Notes: generated from the letters alone by a model not told the origin. DNA of 64,000 nt from Otatea glauca (GCA_036346275.1 CM070720.1:8905278-8969277), one strand, 5' to 3'; shown: positions 9,588 through 21,984, counted from the stretch's first letter. Translations and numbers: made by a program.

Positions 9588-12255
9588 TTGTGCTTGAAAA
9601 AGGGTCTGCATTTGAGTCTGAGCAAGAGTTGGTTAGTAATCAAGATGAGGTCAAAGAACCCAGATAAGAGGGGACTGATCGGAAAAATTATTGATAAAGT
9701 AAAAAGCAAGAAACAGAAAATGTCTTGTTCATCTCCTGGAATAACTTTACCCGAACAACCTCAAGGACCTGTGTTAATCCAAGATGTTCACAATACTGCC
9801 CGAGCAAATAGAAAAGTGGTTACTTCTCACCCAAGAAAAGGAAAACAAGTGATTGATTCTGAGTCACCTTCTGAGGATAGTGCCTATGAGCCTAACAGTG
9901 AATCATCTTCAGAAAATACTGAGCTAGTTTCTGAAGTTGACATTTTTAGCAGTGAGAAATTGGCTGACCTATGTGGCAAGAAACTGAGAGTAGTACGGTT
10001 AGTTAATGAGAAAATCTAGTTTCCTGAGTTAAGACCAGCTTTGAGTGAAAACTTTGTGTCTTTGTTACACAAGAACATATACAATGCTTATCTGCACAGA
10101 AAAGATGGAAAAGGAAAGATGATATCTGCTTTGTCAACTCACCAGTATGTGGATTGGGATCAAGTAAATTCCATAATTGGCTCAACAGGATTGTTTGACC
10201 GCATAAATTCAACCCCTGGACTGATTCATGTAATGTCAAACAAGACAATACCATGGAGTGTCTCAAGAACACTAGAATTTTATGCATCCTTATTAGTGAA
10301 CAAACAGAGGAAATATATCATGTTCACTCTAAATGGAAAGATAAGAAAAATCAGATCTACTTAGTTTGAATCGGCAATTGGAGCCTCAAATCCATTAGTA
10401 AATAGAACAAGGATATTTGAAAAGCTGTATCCTCATCAGAGATGGAGATTCAGTGGTGATATGCCGGACTTACAAATATCTGGACACATATATAAGAACA
10501 CCACGAGTGCAGATTTTAATCCAAACAGAGTCTCATGTTTGTCTGAAGAAGCAAAAGTTCTGCTGCTAATACTAAGGCACACAATATATCCCAAGTCTAG
10601 ATACAAGGAAGGTGTGACCTCAGTTCAAACATGGTTGTTGCATCTTATTTTGTCAAGACAACCTGTAGATTTGGTTGATTACTTCTTTGGGCAAATGGAA
10701 GAGGCAATCTATAGAAAATTTGGTAGTCCTTTACCTTTTGCTCAACTAATCACTGAAGTCCTGTTGGCACAAGGTATAATCTCTCAAAATGATCTGAATA
10801 GGGAATTTAAGTGTTTCCCAAAGAAGTATAACATGCATAACGCCACTGGACAAAACTTAAGGATCTCTGATTTTCTTCAAGGATCACAAGAAAATCAACA
10901 GGAAGAACCAGTGCTGGCTGAAGAAGAAAATGTGTCAAGTGCAGAAGCTGAGAATGAGTTTGACAAAAACAGTCAAAGGGGGTATTCACAGGCTCAAAGT
11001 AGTGACTTCTGGCATACATCTTATGGAAGCCGTATGCCCTCCTATGACAGTCATCATCAAGCTTATGAAAGTCATCATGAGTCCGCTAAAAGTGGAAATG
11101 ACAGAGAGCCTAGTGCTCAAAGTGGTAACAAAAGTAAAACTGTAAGCTATAATGAATCTGCTCATCCATGGTCTTTCACTCAACCTTTACCCTCTACTCC
11201 AGAAGCAACAGTAGTGGTCCCTGGAAGTGAATCATGGAATATGGATGATGCTGCCACTCAAGTTCTCTCAAGCTCAGTTGATAGAACTTTTAATGAAGAG
11301 CAACAGTTCTATCACCTTCAAGAGTCAGCAGCCGCAGCAAGGTTCATGGAAGCTCAAGCTTTCAGGCCAGGAGCACATGAGCATGAGGCAAGAGGATATG
11401 GTATGCCCCAAAATTATGAGTCATTTTATCCCCCATCATTAGTTCATCCTGGGCATGACCAGAGGGATACCTTTCGTGGTTGGGAAAGTCTTTTTGATTG
11501 GTTGGGAAGGTCTTTTTGATTGTCAGTATCCCACCTCATCTTCTCTAAAATATAATGAGCAAGCACAAGAAGACACTTTTCAGGCTCCAGAAAACACTTT
11601 TGACTCTCAACCTGCTTGGTTTTCCACCTTTGAACAACAATATTATGCTAATCAAAGATGATTTCAAGCAAGATACATAGAGGATCAAGCAACAACAGCT
11701 CTGAGATATGAAGAACAAGCCAAATTTCAAAATGAAGTCTTGTCTAGATTTGATCAACTCAGCAGCAACCAAGGGAACCTAAGACAGTATATCCAGCAGC
11801 TTGGTACAAATCAAAATATGCTAAAAGACAGACTATATGACATGAATCAGAAAATTGATGATCATTACAAGAATCTAAGAAATCAAGTTGAGGCTACAAG
11901 CACAACAAATAGGAGTAATCAGTTATGGATCAGACACAATTTGGACCATCTCACAGAATTCACTGAGAATGCCCTGCTTGACCACACTCGACTAGCACGG
12001 GATTGCATTCATGACGTGGGTCAGGTTCTTGCTGAAACAAATACCCTGAATGAGTCCTTGAACACAATTCAGTCAGATCTTCATAATTTGACCATTCAAC
12101 CGGGTGAAACAGACTATCCGAGCTGGCATGATCAAGCAATGTCTCAAGGGCCAAGTACTCAAACCCAAGAAGCAGCTGATGATAAAATGGTTTCACCTCC
12201 AAGGAAGAGCTCAGTTCTGGGCCAGCTCAAAAGAACCTTCTCTAGGCGCAAATAG
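9588..12255 (+). pseudogene. Element A third ORF (the env-like position), broken
   Basis: A large protein encoded after pol, where Sireviruses carry their so-called envelope-like ORF. The N-terminal part is basic then Ser/Glu-rich (KKQKMSCSSPG; SESPSEDSAYEPNSESSSEN). A globular region follows (VDWDQVNSIIG, PWSVSRTLEFYASL), then a His/Ser/Tyr-rich low-complexity stretch (SYDSHHQAYESHHES). A coiled coil comes next (FDQLSSNQGNLRQYI), and the end is basic (GQLKRTFSRRK). I see no signal peptide or transmembrane helix, so an envelope role is not supported. Breaks are TAG at 10018, TAG at 10362, a 22-bp tandem duplication at 11478-11521 that shifts the frame, and TGA at 11659. The B copy (36460-39048) keeps a longer open N-terminal part. 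It resembles retrotransposon-associated plant proteins of unknown function. Confidence 0.75.
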
Positions 12256-12788
12256 GAACCCTTTTTGGCTATTGATGCCAAAGGGGGAGAATTCTTCTAT
12301 ATCTCCATAGTTTCCTAGGTTATGTTCTGTAGGTTGGACAAAGTATTATTGTATTGTCAAAAGACAAGTATCTAAATATCTTATATGTCTCTGACTTTTG
12401 TGTTCTATATTTGTGCTCTATGCTCTAATACTCTTTTTGTTTTATGCTCTGATTATGATCTTGTATTTATGCTCTAATATCTTGCTCTGATACTTTCTTC
12501 ATAATACTTAGATACTTACTTTGTTTTGTGCTCTGATACTTACTTCATAATGCTCTGATATTCACTTCGTACTTGACAAAAATTATGAGTATTGTTATTT
12601 TTTTAAGGATCTAATATAGTCCTAATATATCATATTTGTCAGAATTCAGATCATGCATTCATTAAGGGGGAGCACATACATTCATAATTTCTGCAGTTAT
12701 TCTATCTAGCTAACTTTGTTTTGCAGAATGAATGAGATATTATTAACTAAAAAGGTATGTTGTCATCAATTACCAAAAAGGGGGAGAT
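12256..12788 (+). other. 3' untranslated region of A with reiterated PPTs and CTCTGATA repeats
   Basis: No gene. Contains repeated TGCTCTGATACTTAC-like words (12400-12570) and three G-rich PPT-like tracts: about 12274-12284, 12663-12674, and the tract abutting the 3' LTR at 12775-12788. Confidence 0.7.
12775..12788 (+). promoter_or_regulatory. Polypurine tract of element A
   Basis: AAAAAGGGGGAGAT directly precedes the TG of the 3' LTR. It is the expected primer site for plus-strand DNA synthesis. Confidence 0.9.
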
Positions 12789-14553
12789 TGATAGCATCTA
12801 GGCCCTCTCAATTATTGTTATTGTGTTTTATTATAGTTTTCGTATTGATGACTAAGTTAATAATACTTAGAGCTTTGAAGAACATATGCTGGAATCAATG
12901 ATGGAGCAAGTTGGACTAAAAAGATTAAGGTGCTTAGTTTCTAGTTTATGACTTGGGAGATGATTCAAGTCAAATAGCTAGGTTTGTTTTCTTTTTGGTT
13001 GTCTAAAGAGGGACTTTGCACAAGCTAGTGGATTGGATCATAAGGCAAAGACAAAACTAGATTTCTCGAGTCAAAAGACACTTAGACATTGACCTTTGAA
13101 TCATATTTTTAGTATACAACAGACCAAATCTCAGCTATCCACTTCTTTAGTCCGTTGCATACACAGCATATCTTCTCAAGTCAAAAAGATTCCTTGGTCC
13201 AACATTGAAAATCTTCTGTGTCGAAACTCCCATCAAAATACCTGCTCTTCGGACCAAAACTCTTGTTTTCATATTCTTTCTTCCTTGGTAAAAACTCCTT
13301 TTAAAAATCATCTGTCAACCAAGTGATTATCTATGTATGACGGACCAAATATTTTGGTCCGGCATACATGTAAAAGTCACTCCTCTGTGACGGACCAAAA
13401 TGTTCTCCGTTTCCCATCTACAGCAGACCAAATATTTTGGTCCGGCACTCATTCAGTTTATAAGCCTTTGGCCGGACCAAACTTTGAAGTCCTACTTATT
13501 GAAATCTTAAATGGATATTCTTTCTCTTTTAAAAGGTTTTTGCTTTGATAACAGACCAAACATTCTTGCTTAAAATTTTAGTCCGTTGCTAAAACAAATC
13601 GCTTGGATAAACTTATTTTTGTTGAAAAAGGGTCTTTGGCTACTGATCTTTGAAACTCCCATGTATGATGGACTAAATTATTTGGTCCGACGTACATGTA
13701 TCTCTCTCATTTCTATGACAGACCAAATTCTATGAAAAACCCTTGTACAACGGACCAAATTTTTTGGTCCGTCGTAAATATCTAAATTTGGTCCGTCATA
13801 CACATGTCCAGTATCACTAGGCACTGTTGCTTAGTCTGTTGTACATGTATATTTCTGATATTTTTGACATCTAACACGTCCAACGGCTACAGTAGCAGGT
13901 GTAACGGCTATATTCATTCCAAATGGCTATATAAGCATTTCCTGAGCCATCTACCAACAGATAGAATTTACTCCTTTACATTTTAGCATTAAAAATAGCT
14001 CTCATTCTCAAAAGGAGTCTGCGCTTCACTTTCAAACCAAAATCCTCAAACATCTCTAAGTGTTTTAGCTCCAAGCCAAAGTCTAGCTGTGTGAGTTGCG
14101 AAGTGAACCAAGAGACAGAATTTGTGCAAAGTTTATTACTCTTGGATCTTAGTGATCCTAGACGACTTCGAGAAGTAAACGGTCGCGACTGTCCAAAAGT
14201 GATTGTGGAAGGCCACTGTGATTGTGAGAGGTTTGGAACTCACCTCACTGGAGTAGTGAAAGAGTTACCTGAGTGATCACCAGAGCTACTGCGACTAGCT
14301 TTGGAGAAGCAATACTTCGGAAGAAGTGCTTCAACGTGGATTAGGAGTGCGGCTCTGAACCACGGGATAAATCTTTGTCTCATTTGTGTTTTATTTCTCT
14401 TATTGCTTTCGCTGTGATTATTGTTTGTATTTACTTCTGTATTATACTCTGTTGTGTGTTATTCTCTTATATAAAATAGTGAATCATTTTTAAGAAGTTA
14501 AAACTTGTAAAAGTTGCCTATTCACCCCCCCTCTAGGCCAACTAGATCCTTCA
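12789..14553 (+). repeat. 3' LTR of element A
   Basis: 1765 bp, TGATAGCATCTAGG...ACTAGATCCTTCA, collinear with 676-2439 including the palindrome array and the TATA-like box (13928-13935). It is followed by TSD CGAGT. Confidence 0.95.
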
Positions 14554-14558
14554 CGAGT
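14554..14558. repeat. Target-site duplication of element A, right copy
   Basis: CGAGT, identical to 671-675. Confidence 0.95.
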
Positions 14559-14940
14559 TCAGGCCCGTATGATCGACGCACATCCTCCACTTCCCGCCTT
14601 TCTTCTGCACGATAACTGGGCTAGCTAGCCATTCGGAGTAGTCAATCTCACGAATGAAGCTGGCCTTTAAGAGCTTGTCAAGATGTTCCCTTATTACCAT
14701 CATCTTTTTAGGAGAGAAACGGCGTAGCTTTTGGCGTACAGGTCGGTAGCCAGGCCTTATTTGCAATTTGTGCTCGATCACCTCCCTCGAGACTCCAGGA
14801 ATATCTGTCGGTTCCCAAGCGAATATGTTTTTGTTGGCGCGAAGGAAGGTGACGAGCTCAAGTTCCTATTCCGAATTGAGCTTGGAGGCGACGTGGACGC
14901 TCTTGCTCGAGTCACCCTATTCGAGCTGCACAGCCTTGAT
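14554..14940 (-). pseudogene. pol: Element G reverse transcriptase, N-terminal part
   Basis: Minus-strand continuation of the reverse transcriptase at 1-675, separated by insertion of A. It shows the entry block (IEHKLQIRPGYRPVRQKLRR), then SPVIVQKKGGKWRMCVDHTGLNS, ending at the A junction. The usual gypsy text is CVDYTDLN, so two substitutions are visible. The apparent stop at the inner end is created by the A LTR and is not part of G. Confidence 0.85.
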
Positions 14941-15560
14941 CACACCGCTGGGCAGGATCGTCATCTTGCGGCGAGCACTTTTCGTAGTTACCTCGGAGCC
15001 TTGCTGGGCAGCATGCCGGCGAGCGCCAAGGCCTTCTCCTCGCATCCGTGCGCCACCTTGAGGTAGCCGCAAACGGATATGACGTCATTGGACCCCGGGA
15101 GCTTTATGCAGCGGTGGCCGTAGTGGTTTGCCGCCATGAACTTGATCAGCGCCAGATGCTCGAGTATGGCGTTGTAGGGAAGGTCTCCGTCAACCAACTC
15201 AAAGGTAACCAGCTCGGTGCGGAAGTTGGCGAAGTCGTCGAAGGTGACGGGCAGAACCACTTGCCGGAGTGGTATGGTGGAGCTCCCTGGTACAATGCTG
15301 AAGAAGGGAATTGCTATGTTCTTGATCTTTGATCGAGGAATCTGCATTCGGTCTAGTGTGCTCGCTAAGAGCAAGTTGAGGGAGCTACCCCCATCGACCA
15401 TGACTCGCCTGACCACAGTATTGCTTATGATCGGGGTCATGACTAGAGCAGTCTTGAGATCCTTGGACATTCCTGAGGAAGTATCATCCCAGGAGAAAGT
15501 AATCAGGGTTCAAGCCCACTTGCAAGGCTGGTCAGCGGGCTTCCCCGCAGAGGCTTGATA
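14941..15560 (-). pseudogene. pol: Element G protease
   Basis: Tat-type aspartic protease region on the minus strand, open for 160 codons at 14988-15470. The active-site segment reads VDGGSSLNLL, the DGG variant also seen in element F (IDGGSGLNVLF). It is followed by an SSTIPLRQVVLPVTF strand and an ILEHLALIKFMA segment where F reads ILGRPGLARFMA. It would cleave the Gag-Pol precursor. The frame fails toward reverse transcriptase (about 14780-14990). It lies between gag (right) and reverse transcriptase (left), the correct order for a minus-strand gypsy element. Confidence 0.8.
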
Positions 15561-17562
15561 TACAGTTCGCGTGGCGTCTTTGAGCTCACGCCGACATTGA
15601 TACACCGATGACCCGCCAAAGATTACATCGACACGACGGTAGCCCTGCTGAAACTCCAGGTCAAGGCGTTCTAAGTCCTCGCTGGCATTGACCCTGCCGG
15701 GTCGCTCATCCTCCTTCGAGAGCGTGGGCATCTCTCCACGCCCATCGTAAAAGGCGTCCAGCTTGTTCTGCCAAGTCCTGCTGTTTCACAGGTCGTGTCC
15801 ATGGGTCTTATGGAACAGGCAGAACTTGTCGGAATCATACCTGGGTCACACCTCGGCACCCTATGGTCGAGTGTCACCTTGCTGGGGCCCAAGCCAATTC
15901 TGTCCCTGCTGGGGTCGGTATTGTGTTCGTTGAGGTCGTGGTCGACCTTGCTGAGGTTGAGGTCCTCCCTGGTTGGGTCGCGGCTGCCCCTGGTCGGGAC
16001 GCCGCACTTCCATTACCTCGCGCTCGCTGTTCATCGCAGTGACCACATGTACCCGGCCGCCACCGCTACCGCGGTCTCTCTTCTGCTTTTTAGCATGCGG
16101 ATCCAAACCATCGCCCTTGGCGTTAGATGGTTCAGCCTCGCTGAAGTTGAAGTCGAGCTTGCCCTGGTCGTAATCGCGCTTCCAGTGCACAGCGTCCGCG
16201 TATCGCTCCGCCATCTGGAATAGCTTGTTGTCGTCGAGATTCGTTGTGATCTCCAGGTCCTCGATGAGGCGCCGGTCGCGGACGCCAAACTTGAAGGCCT
16301 TGATGATAGCCTCGTCGGAAATGCTCGGGATCGAATTCCTCGTGCGGATGAATCGACACACGAAGTCACGAAGAATATCGTTCTTCCCCTGGATGATATG
16401 ATCCAAGTCCTTCTCCCATCCAGGGCGCTCGTAGCAGCTCTGAAAGTTGGAACAAAGAGCATTCTGTATCTGGCGCCATGATCGGAAGGTGACAGGAGTC
16501 TGATTGAAGAGCCAAGTATGCATCACGCCATCCAACACCGTCGGGAGGTAATTGGCCATCACAGCCTCATCCCCACCAGCTGCTAGTATTGTGGTCGAGT
16601 AGATCGAGAGCAACTCGTCGGGGTTCTTGGTTCCGTCAAACCGCTCGATCGCAGTGAATATGCTGGGCAGCCGTAGGCCAGCGCATTACCACGCCGAGCA
16701 TGGCGGCCGTCACTGCTAGAGCTGGAGTCGCGGTCGTCCTAGCGTTCGTGTTCAGGTCGATGGTGCAGCCCGCGTCGATTGTGACAGTCGACATGGGCGT
16801 CATCGGCTTAACAGCTCAGGCGGTCGTGGACGTTTTCACGCCTGGGCGGGACGTCCGAAGAAAGGCTTCCGAATGCACGGCTGCTCGAAAAGACGTTGTT
16901 ATCGTTCTGCCGATGTCGTGCACGTTCACGAGATGCGCTCCGAGCCGAACGATATGGAGGTGACCGGATGGACTTCGGGCTCATCTGTACGAAGGTGACC
17001 AGCGAGAGCATCGACGTCTGAGTGAGGAGTTGCCATCGCTCGCCAGAGAGCGAGACCCAGGGCGTTGGCTTCACCCTCTTTGCGAAGGCTCGACCTCATC
17101 GACCGCCTTGTCGAGCTCCTCGGCGAGAGCCCACCCGAAAAGAGCTGACCTCGCCCAAGTGGGATCAGCCATAACCCGAGCGATGGCTCGCAAGCACTCC
17201 CAGCTAGTGAAATCGCCTAGGCGGGCAGGGTTAGGCCGCTCGGACGAGGTGCGATTCCCCCGTGATCTTCCCATCGGAGAGTGGTGATAGTCTGGTCGAT
17301 GGCAACCCGAGCCAACCGACGTGCCTCCTTCAGGGTGTCCGGGTCACGATCCCCCTCTCCCACGCTCACCCCACAGCTGTCAGCCATGAAGACAAGGCGT
17401 TCGCACGGTAGTGGCGAGGGCGAGAACATGGATGTGGAGCTTTTGCGCTTAGGAACCGCATCCGAGTCCGCGCTCGCCGAATGCCACATGTTGACGTTTG
17501 AATATGAAAGCATTGGTGATGTTGAAGCGACGAAGTTCCTTCGAACAAGCGAAACTCTCGGG
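15561..17562 (-). pseudogene. gag: Element G gag
   Basis: Gag polyprotein of the Tat-type element, minus strand. The best-preserved part is 15861-16613 (250 codons). It has VMANYLPTVLDGVMHTWL, then CYERPGWEKDLDHI and LRDFVCRFIRTRNSIPS, the typical gypsy retrotransposon-gag fold, and a Pro/Gln/Arg-rich tail (PRPNQGGPQPQQGRPRP). No CCHC zinc knuckle is visible, as is common in Tat elements. The N-terminal leader part (16614-17560) and the gag-protease linker (15510-15860) are open only in pieces, with several frameshifts. It is flanked on the right by the PBS and LTR. Confidence 0.8.
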
Positions 17563-17581
17563 CCCCACGGTGGGCACCAGC
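17563..17581 (-). promoter_or_regulatory. Primer-binding site region of element G
   Basis: On the minus strand GCTGGTGCCCACCGTGGGG follows the LTR end directly. It is the form seen in plant Tat-type gypsy elements. The matching tRNA is not assigned here. Confidence 0.65.
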
Positions 17582-18238
17582 TGTTGACGATCGGGATCGC
17601 CTGACCACAAGAAGAAGGGGGAGTGATGAAGGTGTGGAACCTAAGATTGTGCTCACCGAAGGGTGGAACTCTGATCGCCGCTAAGGGTGAGAATAAGAGA
17701 GTGGTTGACGTGAGGAGTTATACTGGTTCGAGCCCCCAGTTCGGGTAATAGCTCTACTTTAGTCTTGCCTGGAGGCGAAAGGTAGATGATGATGCACTGT
17801 TGTTGATTACAAGAGGTGCTCAAGCCAAGACCGAGCATCGGTGCTTTTGTGTCGTGTCATGTATGTCTGTCCTATCCTCGCCTTTCTCCGCACAGGGGGA
17901 AGTCTTTATACCTCTACTGCTGAGTTCATTACAGAAAATGGCCGGGCGAGATTCTCGGGAGAGTGGGGCCAGATCCAGACATGATGCGCAATGAAGCATG
18001 GCAATAATGGCGCTAGGAACCGTTGCCCACGATCGCCTTAACTCAACCTTTTAAAGCCCCTCCTTGACTCGGTAACTGGTGGCTTCTGCAATCCAACCGA
18101 GTCTTCTGGGTCCGACCTCAATAGCGAGCTGGGTCCTTGGTCGAGTAAGCTTGGTCCTTGGTCGGGTGAGCTCGGGCCTTGGTCGATTGAGCTCGGGCCC
18201 AGCGGTCATTGCTTGTGCGGGGTAACCAGTCCCCGACA
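17582..18238 (-). repeat. 5' LTR of element G
   Basis: About 657 bp, read on the minus strand as TGTCGGGGACTGGTTACC...GTCAACA. It is bounded internally by the PBS and externally by the junction to unrelated AT-rich DNA. The partner LTR lies outside the window, so the boundary rests on TG/CA ends and the PBS only. A TTTAAAAGG TATA-like box lies at about 18048-18056 (minus strand). The candidate TSD after it is AAGCC (18239-18243). Confidence 0.75.
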
Positions 18239-20550
18239 AAGCCGTCTCCCAAAAATGCCACTCTAGAGGTACCTAAAATAAAAACATCACAAAACAAACG
18301 TGAGTTCATACAAACTCAGTAAAGTGTATCATACTAATTCAAATAACTTAAAACAAGATATTAGAGCAATTAAAATATGGTATGACCCTTGCACATGAGA
18401 ACAACATCATAACTTAACATTAATTTCTCTTTAATCATGAAATGCAACATGCATGCTCATAGTACCCATTTCATAGCTAATACTAGTATTGTTGGGTGCT
18501 CACCCTCTCATTCCCATCCAGCCCGTGGAGGGGCCTACTGAAGTAGGAATTTCATGTCTCACTACGTGTGAGACATAGAGGACCACTCGGGATACCTCTT
18601 CTGTTATGAATGCACAAATGCAAATGAAATTAATTAAATTGCAAATTGCATTCTCATCACCATAACAAATCCATAAGCATTGACATATTCTTTAAATTCA
18701 TACACTTAGCATTTGCATCATCATAAACAACCTCATAATCATAATCATAAATATCAACGTAATCGAGAACACTAGCAAGGCAAACCACAAATCCTTCTAG
18801 CATTTAATCTACATGATACACTTGCCTCTAACCGCAAGGAGCGGAGTGGTGCGACGATGAGGCCACTCTGGAAGTCACTTCACCTGAAAATAGCAATTGC
18901 ATATATATTTCAAAACCAATCAAATCACAACATTGCACATCGCACCTACGTCCTATCCCAAATTTTCATTCTTTCACGCGACAAACAAAAAAAGGGCCTT
19001 GTTGTCCCAATAAAGTAAAGGCTACAAATTCTAACCCAAAACCCACACAAGTAGAAGAATTAACTAGAAGTGAGCTGCCAAAGAATACTCGCTAAATTCT
19101 AATTGCTCTTTCTTCTCAAATAATCTATCTAGCCTTCCCAAGAATAGCCCTAAATTCCATACTGCTAAAATTCTTGATAGCCAACTTCAAATTAGCAAAA
19201 CTTCTAGTATACAAGTTCAAATTCAGTAAACAAAGATGTTTTTTGGAATCTACATGAAATTTCCTAGCTATCTCTAGTTATAGGAATAAATTAATTTGGC
19301 CACTAAATAATCCTAACCAACACAAATCTGAGACCACTACTAGCAGGAATCGTTTCTGGACAGCAGGCACATACATGATCATATCTTCTAAACGGCTAAA
19401 CAAAAAATTATGTTCTTTAGTTATAGTTAAACGTAAGACGACGATCAATAATTTATTATACATCCAATCTCTCAGGAAAAGCCTCTGAATAGCTCAAACC
19501 AACATAAATCTGAAGGTACTGCCAATCAATAGCAACTCTGGATAGCAAACATTCAAACTCTGAACAGCAGACACAAAAACGACCATAACTCCTAGACGGC
19601 TGAACCAAAGTTCTCATTTTTGGGCTCTAATTAAACATAAGAAGATGATCTATAATTTATTCTACATCCAACCTCTCAGGAAAAGCCTCTAAATAGCTCA
19701 AATCAACATAAATCCGAAGCTACTGCCAATTAGTAGCAACTCTGGATAGTAGATATTCAAACTCTGAACAGCAGACACAAAAACGACCATAACTCCTAAA
19801 CAGCTGAACCAAACATTGTCTTCTTGAGCTCTAATTAAACGTGAGATGATGATCTACAATTTCTTCTAGAGCCAACCCCTCAGGAAATGCATCTAGGAAC
19901 CTCAAATCACAGCTCAAAAATAGGGGTTTGCTCAGCTCGAACCCTCACAGAACTGCTCCTACTTTAGATCCACTTTTCCCTCCCAAAATCCCCAAATCCC
20001 CAACCCTAGAAGCCCCAAATCTAGTAGGGCTCCTCCAAAAACAGCATCAAACCCTAGAAATCAATACCCCCACTTATCTTCCAAGGAGGAAAAAGAGGAA
20101 GGAGGAGCTCGGCTGGGGAAGGAGCAACAGGGATGGGCTTCAGTTGGGAGGAGGAGGCAGCAGGGAGGAGCTTCAGCTGGGAGGAGGAGGAGGTGGAGCT
20201 TCGGCAGGGAGGACAGCTAGGAAAAGAAAAAACATGAATGTGGGGTTAGGTAGATTAGGTGGGGGAAGAAAAACAGGTGGGAACTCCCCTTACAAGAGCT
20301 AAAACCCACCTACTGCAACCCACAGACAGGCCCACAAGACCCCGTCTAAAATTTTCTTAAACTGGAAAGATCAGCGATATTACATTTATGTCTTTTGGAA
20401 GTGGGCCTATTCATGTGAATTGACTAGATAGTGCCTTTGAATAGAGAAAATGTCCTCATACTGCGAAATAGATGGAGCATTTACGTTCAAGACAACAATG
20501 TACCTAATAGTGTGATGCAAAAAAATAAAATGCCTAAATTGATGGGTTAA
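18239..20550. other. Non-coding stretch, probable old LTR-derived DNA
   Basis: No credible gene. It is AT-rich, with a 204-bp tandem repeat (19270-19900). A Pro/Gly/Arg-rich open stretch at 19928-20302 looks like a GC-rich LTR leader rather than a protein gene. Phrases such as CCATAACTCCTAAACAGCTG are of the kind found in plant gypsy LTRs, so a decayed chromovirus LTR is possible, but I could not find its partner. Confidence 0.45.
19270..19900. repeat. 204-bp tandem repeat, about three units
   Basis: The word CTCAGGAAA(A/T)GC recurs at 19471, 19675 and 19879, exactly 204 bases apart each time. Flanking words AACTCTGAACAGCAGACACAA, CGACCATAACTCCTA and ATCTACAATTT recur with it. The first unit is the most diverged. 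Confidence 0.8.
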
Positions 20551-21050
20551 TGTCACAGCCCAGAATCCAAACATGCATCCATATTCATGCTAAAATAAAA
20601 TAAAAACAGAAGTGTCCTCCTTTCTACTGCACCGCGCTGCTGCCCAACCGGAGCCTCGGCCACGCGCTGCCTCGGCAGGGCGTTGCTGCCACGCGTTGCC
20701 TCGGCAGGGCGTTGCTGCCACGCGGACGCCACTGGGCAGCCTCGTGAGCTCCGTCTCCTGTGAACTCTTCCTACCTTGCTTGCCTCGCATATAAGCCGAA
20801 GAAGCAGCCCCGCAGCTCCTTTTGCTCGCTGTGTGATTGCTTCTCTCTGCCGCGAGCTTGCCAGAGCCGGAGCAACACAGGTGAGTCGTGCATGCGATAA
20901 TACTCTCGTCGGTGAGCTCTTCTGCCAACCCATATTGGTGTGAGACTAGCTCGGCTCCCTGACATTGCTCCTCCGTTTAGCCTGCAGCTCAAACCCAGCC
21001 GTGTCCTCCTCTGCGCAAGCTTCCAGCGAGCCAAGCATTGCTTCACCAGC
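20551..21050 (+). repeat. Partial LTR, probably chromovirus type, cut by element F
   Basis: Begins TGTCACAGCCCAGAATCC, comparable to the TGTAACATCCCAAAATTT start of element C's LTR. A TATA-like ATATAAG lies near 20789 and it is GC-rich downstream. It ends abruptly at F. The continuation is probably 32570 onward. No protein is supported, although GC-rich open frames exist on both strands. Confidence 0.5.
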
Positions 21051-21594
21051 TGTCGACTTTTGTAGTCGGCAATGAAATTATGGGGCAGGCGCTAGATCTC
21101 AAACTCGATGGTCACAAAAGACAAGGGATTATACAGGTTCAGGCTCTCGCGGAGGAGATAATACCCTAGTCCTGTGCGCTGGGATTATATTGTTGTGTAT
21201 ATGGATCTAAGATTGCTCAAAGCGCGATGTGCTCTAGGCGATATGAGGTGTGCTATGCTCTATGGCTTGATCCCTTGTTGTTGCCCGCCCTCACCCTTAT
21301 ATACCGGGGGTGGTGCGGCTTACAGAGCCCTGATCGGTTAGGAGATTCTGATCGGTTACTAGATTCTATTCGGTTACAAGATAGGGTTTACATCTTTATC
21401 TATCCTAATAACGACTCAGATTACAACTGTATCTTTTATATCCAAATATATGCTCAACTATCTATGGGATGTACCCCCTGGCGCACGACAACAGGGCCTG
21501 GTGCGGGGGATATCATCCTGGGCCTTCCTCTTGGGATTATCCCCCGGACGTCTCCGGGCAGATCGTGAGGGTATCTGGATCCTTATATTCAACA
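21051..21594 (-). repeat. 3' LTR of element F
   Basis: 544 bp matching 32035-32569. The plus strand reads TGTCGACTTTTGTAGTCGG...TATATTCAACA. A CAGGGACTAC tract just inside (minus strand) is the likely PPT. Several small indels separate it from the 5' LTR. Confidence 0.9.
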
Positions 21595-21984
21595 GTAGTC
21601 CCTGAGTGATTCATGATCCAGTTGCTATGCTTCTGACTAACTCCCAACTTACATTATTGTTTTGAGCTTGCTATATAATCCGCCGACTGGTTTCTTAATG
21701 GACTTGAAGGCTTCTTCTTGCGGCGAGTGGATTATGAAGGACTCGAATATAACCCTTGATCTTTGCTTCAATCGAGTATATCATACATCGAGCGAATTTA
21801 TCGTGAGCGACCTACATGACGTGCTTTGTATTTGGATGCGAATTGAATTCTTCTTCCCGCCCAAAGCGAAATTCTTAATATCTTTTTTCTTCGTGATTAA
21901 CCATCGGACAGTCTTCAAGGTCGTCCTGATTTTTCGTGACAACTCGTTTACTAAAAAACTCTTTCGCTTCTGAAATTACATTAA
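21595..21984 (+). other. F 3' region between LTR and cassette
   Basis: About 390 bp in which I see no gene or repeat. It may include upstream promoter sequence of the plus-strand cassette. Confidence 0.4.

Larger units (their letters stand above)
676..14553 (+). mobile_element. Element A: full-length Ty1/copia Sirevirus-type LTR retrotransposon
   Basis: A complete 13.9-kb element with two LTRs of about 1.76 kb, a PBS complementary to initiator methionine tRNA, gag, then protease, integrase, reverse transcriptase and RNase H in copia order. After these come a small captured cassette, a large third ORF, several PPT-like tracts and the 3' LTR. The TSD CGAGT flanks it perfectly. Long LTRs, the extra ORF after pol and reiterated G-rich PPTs fit the Sirevirus lineage. 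About a dozen differences are visible by eye between the first 350 bases of the two LTRs, suggesting an insertion age of the order of a million years (inference). All large frames carry stops or frameshifts. Confidence 0.95.

Noticed and set aside
9588..12255. Envelope glycoprotein
   Set aside because: No signal peptide, transmembrane helix or glycoprotein-like cysteine pattern. Only the genomic position matches.
19928..20302. 124-codon Pro/Gly/Arg-rich open frame
   Set aside because: Composition is that of a GC-rich LTR leader. It has no homologue in the window, no domain and no supporting context.
20553..20933. Overlapping minus-strand frames of 126 and 112 codons
   Set aside because: They lie inside a probable LTR, run in competing frames and have Arg/Ala-rich chance composition.
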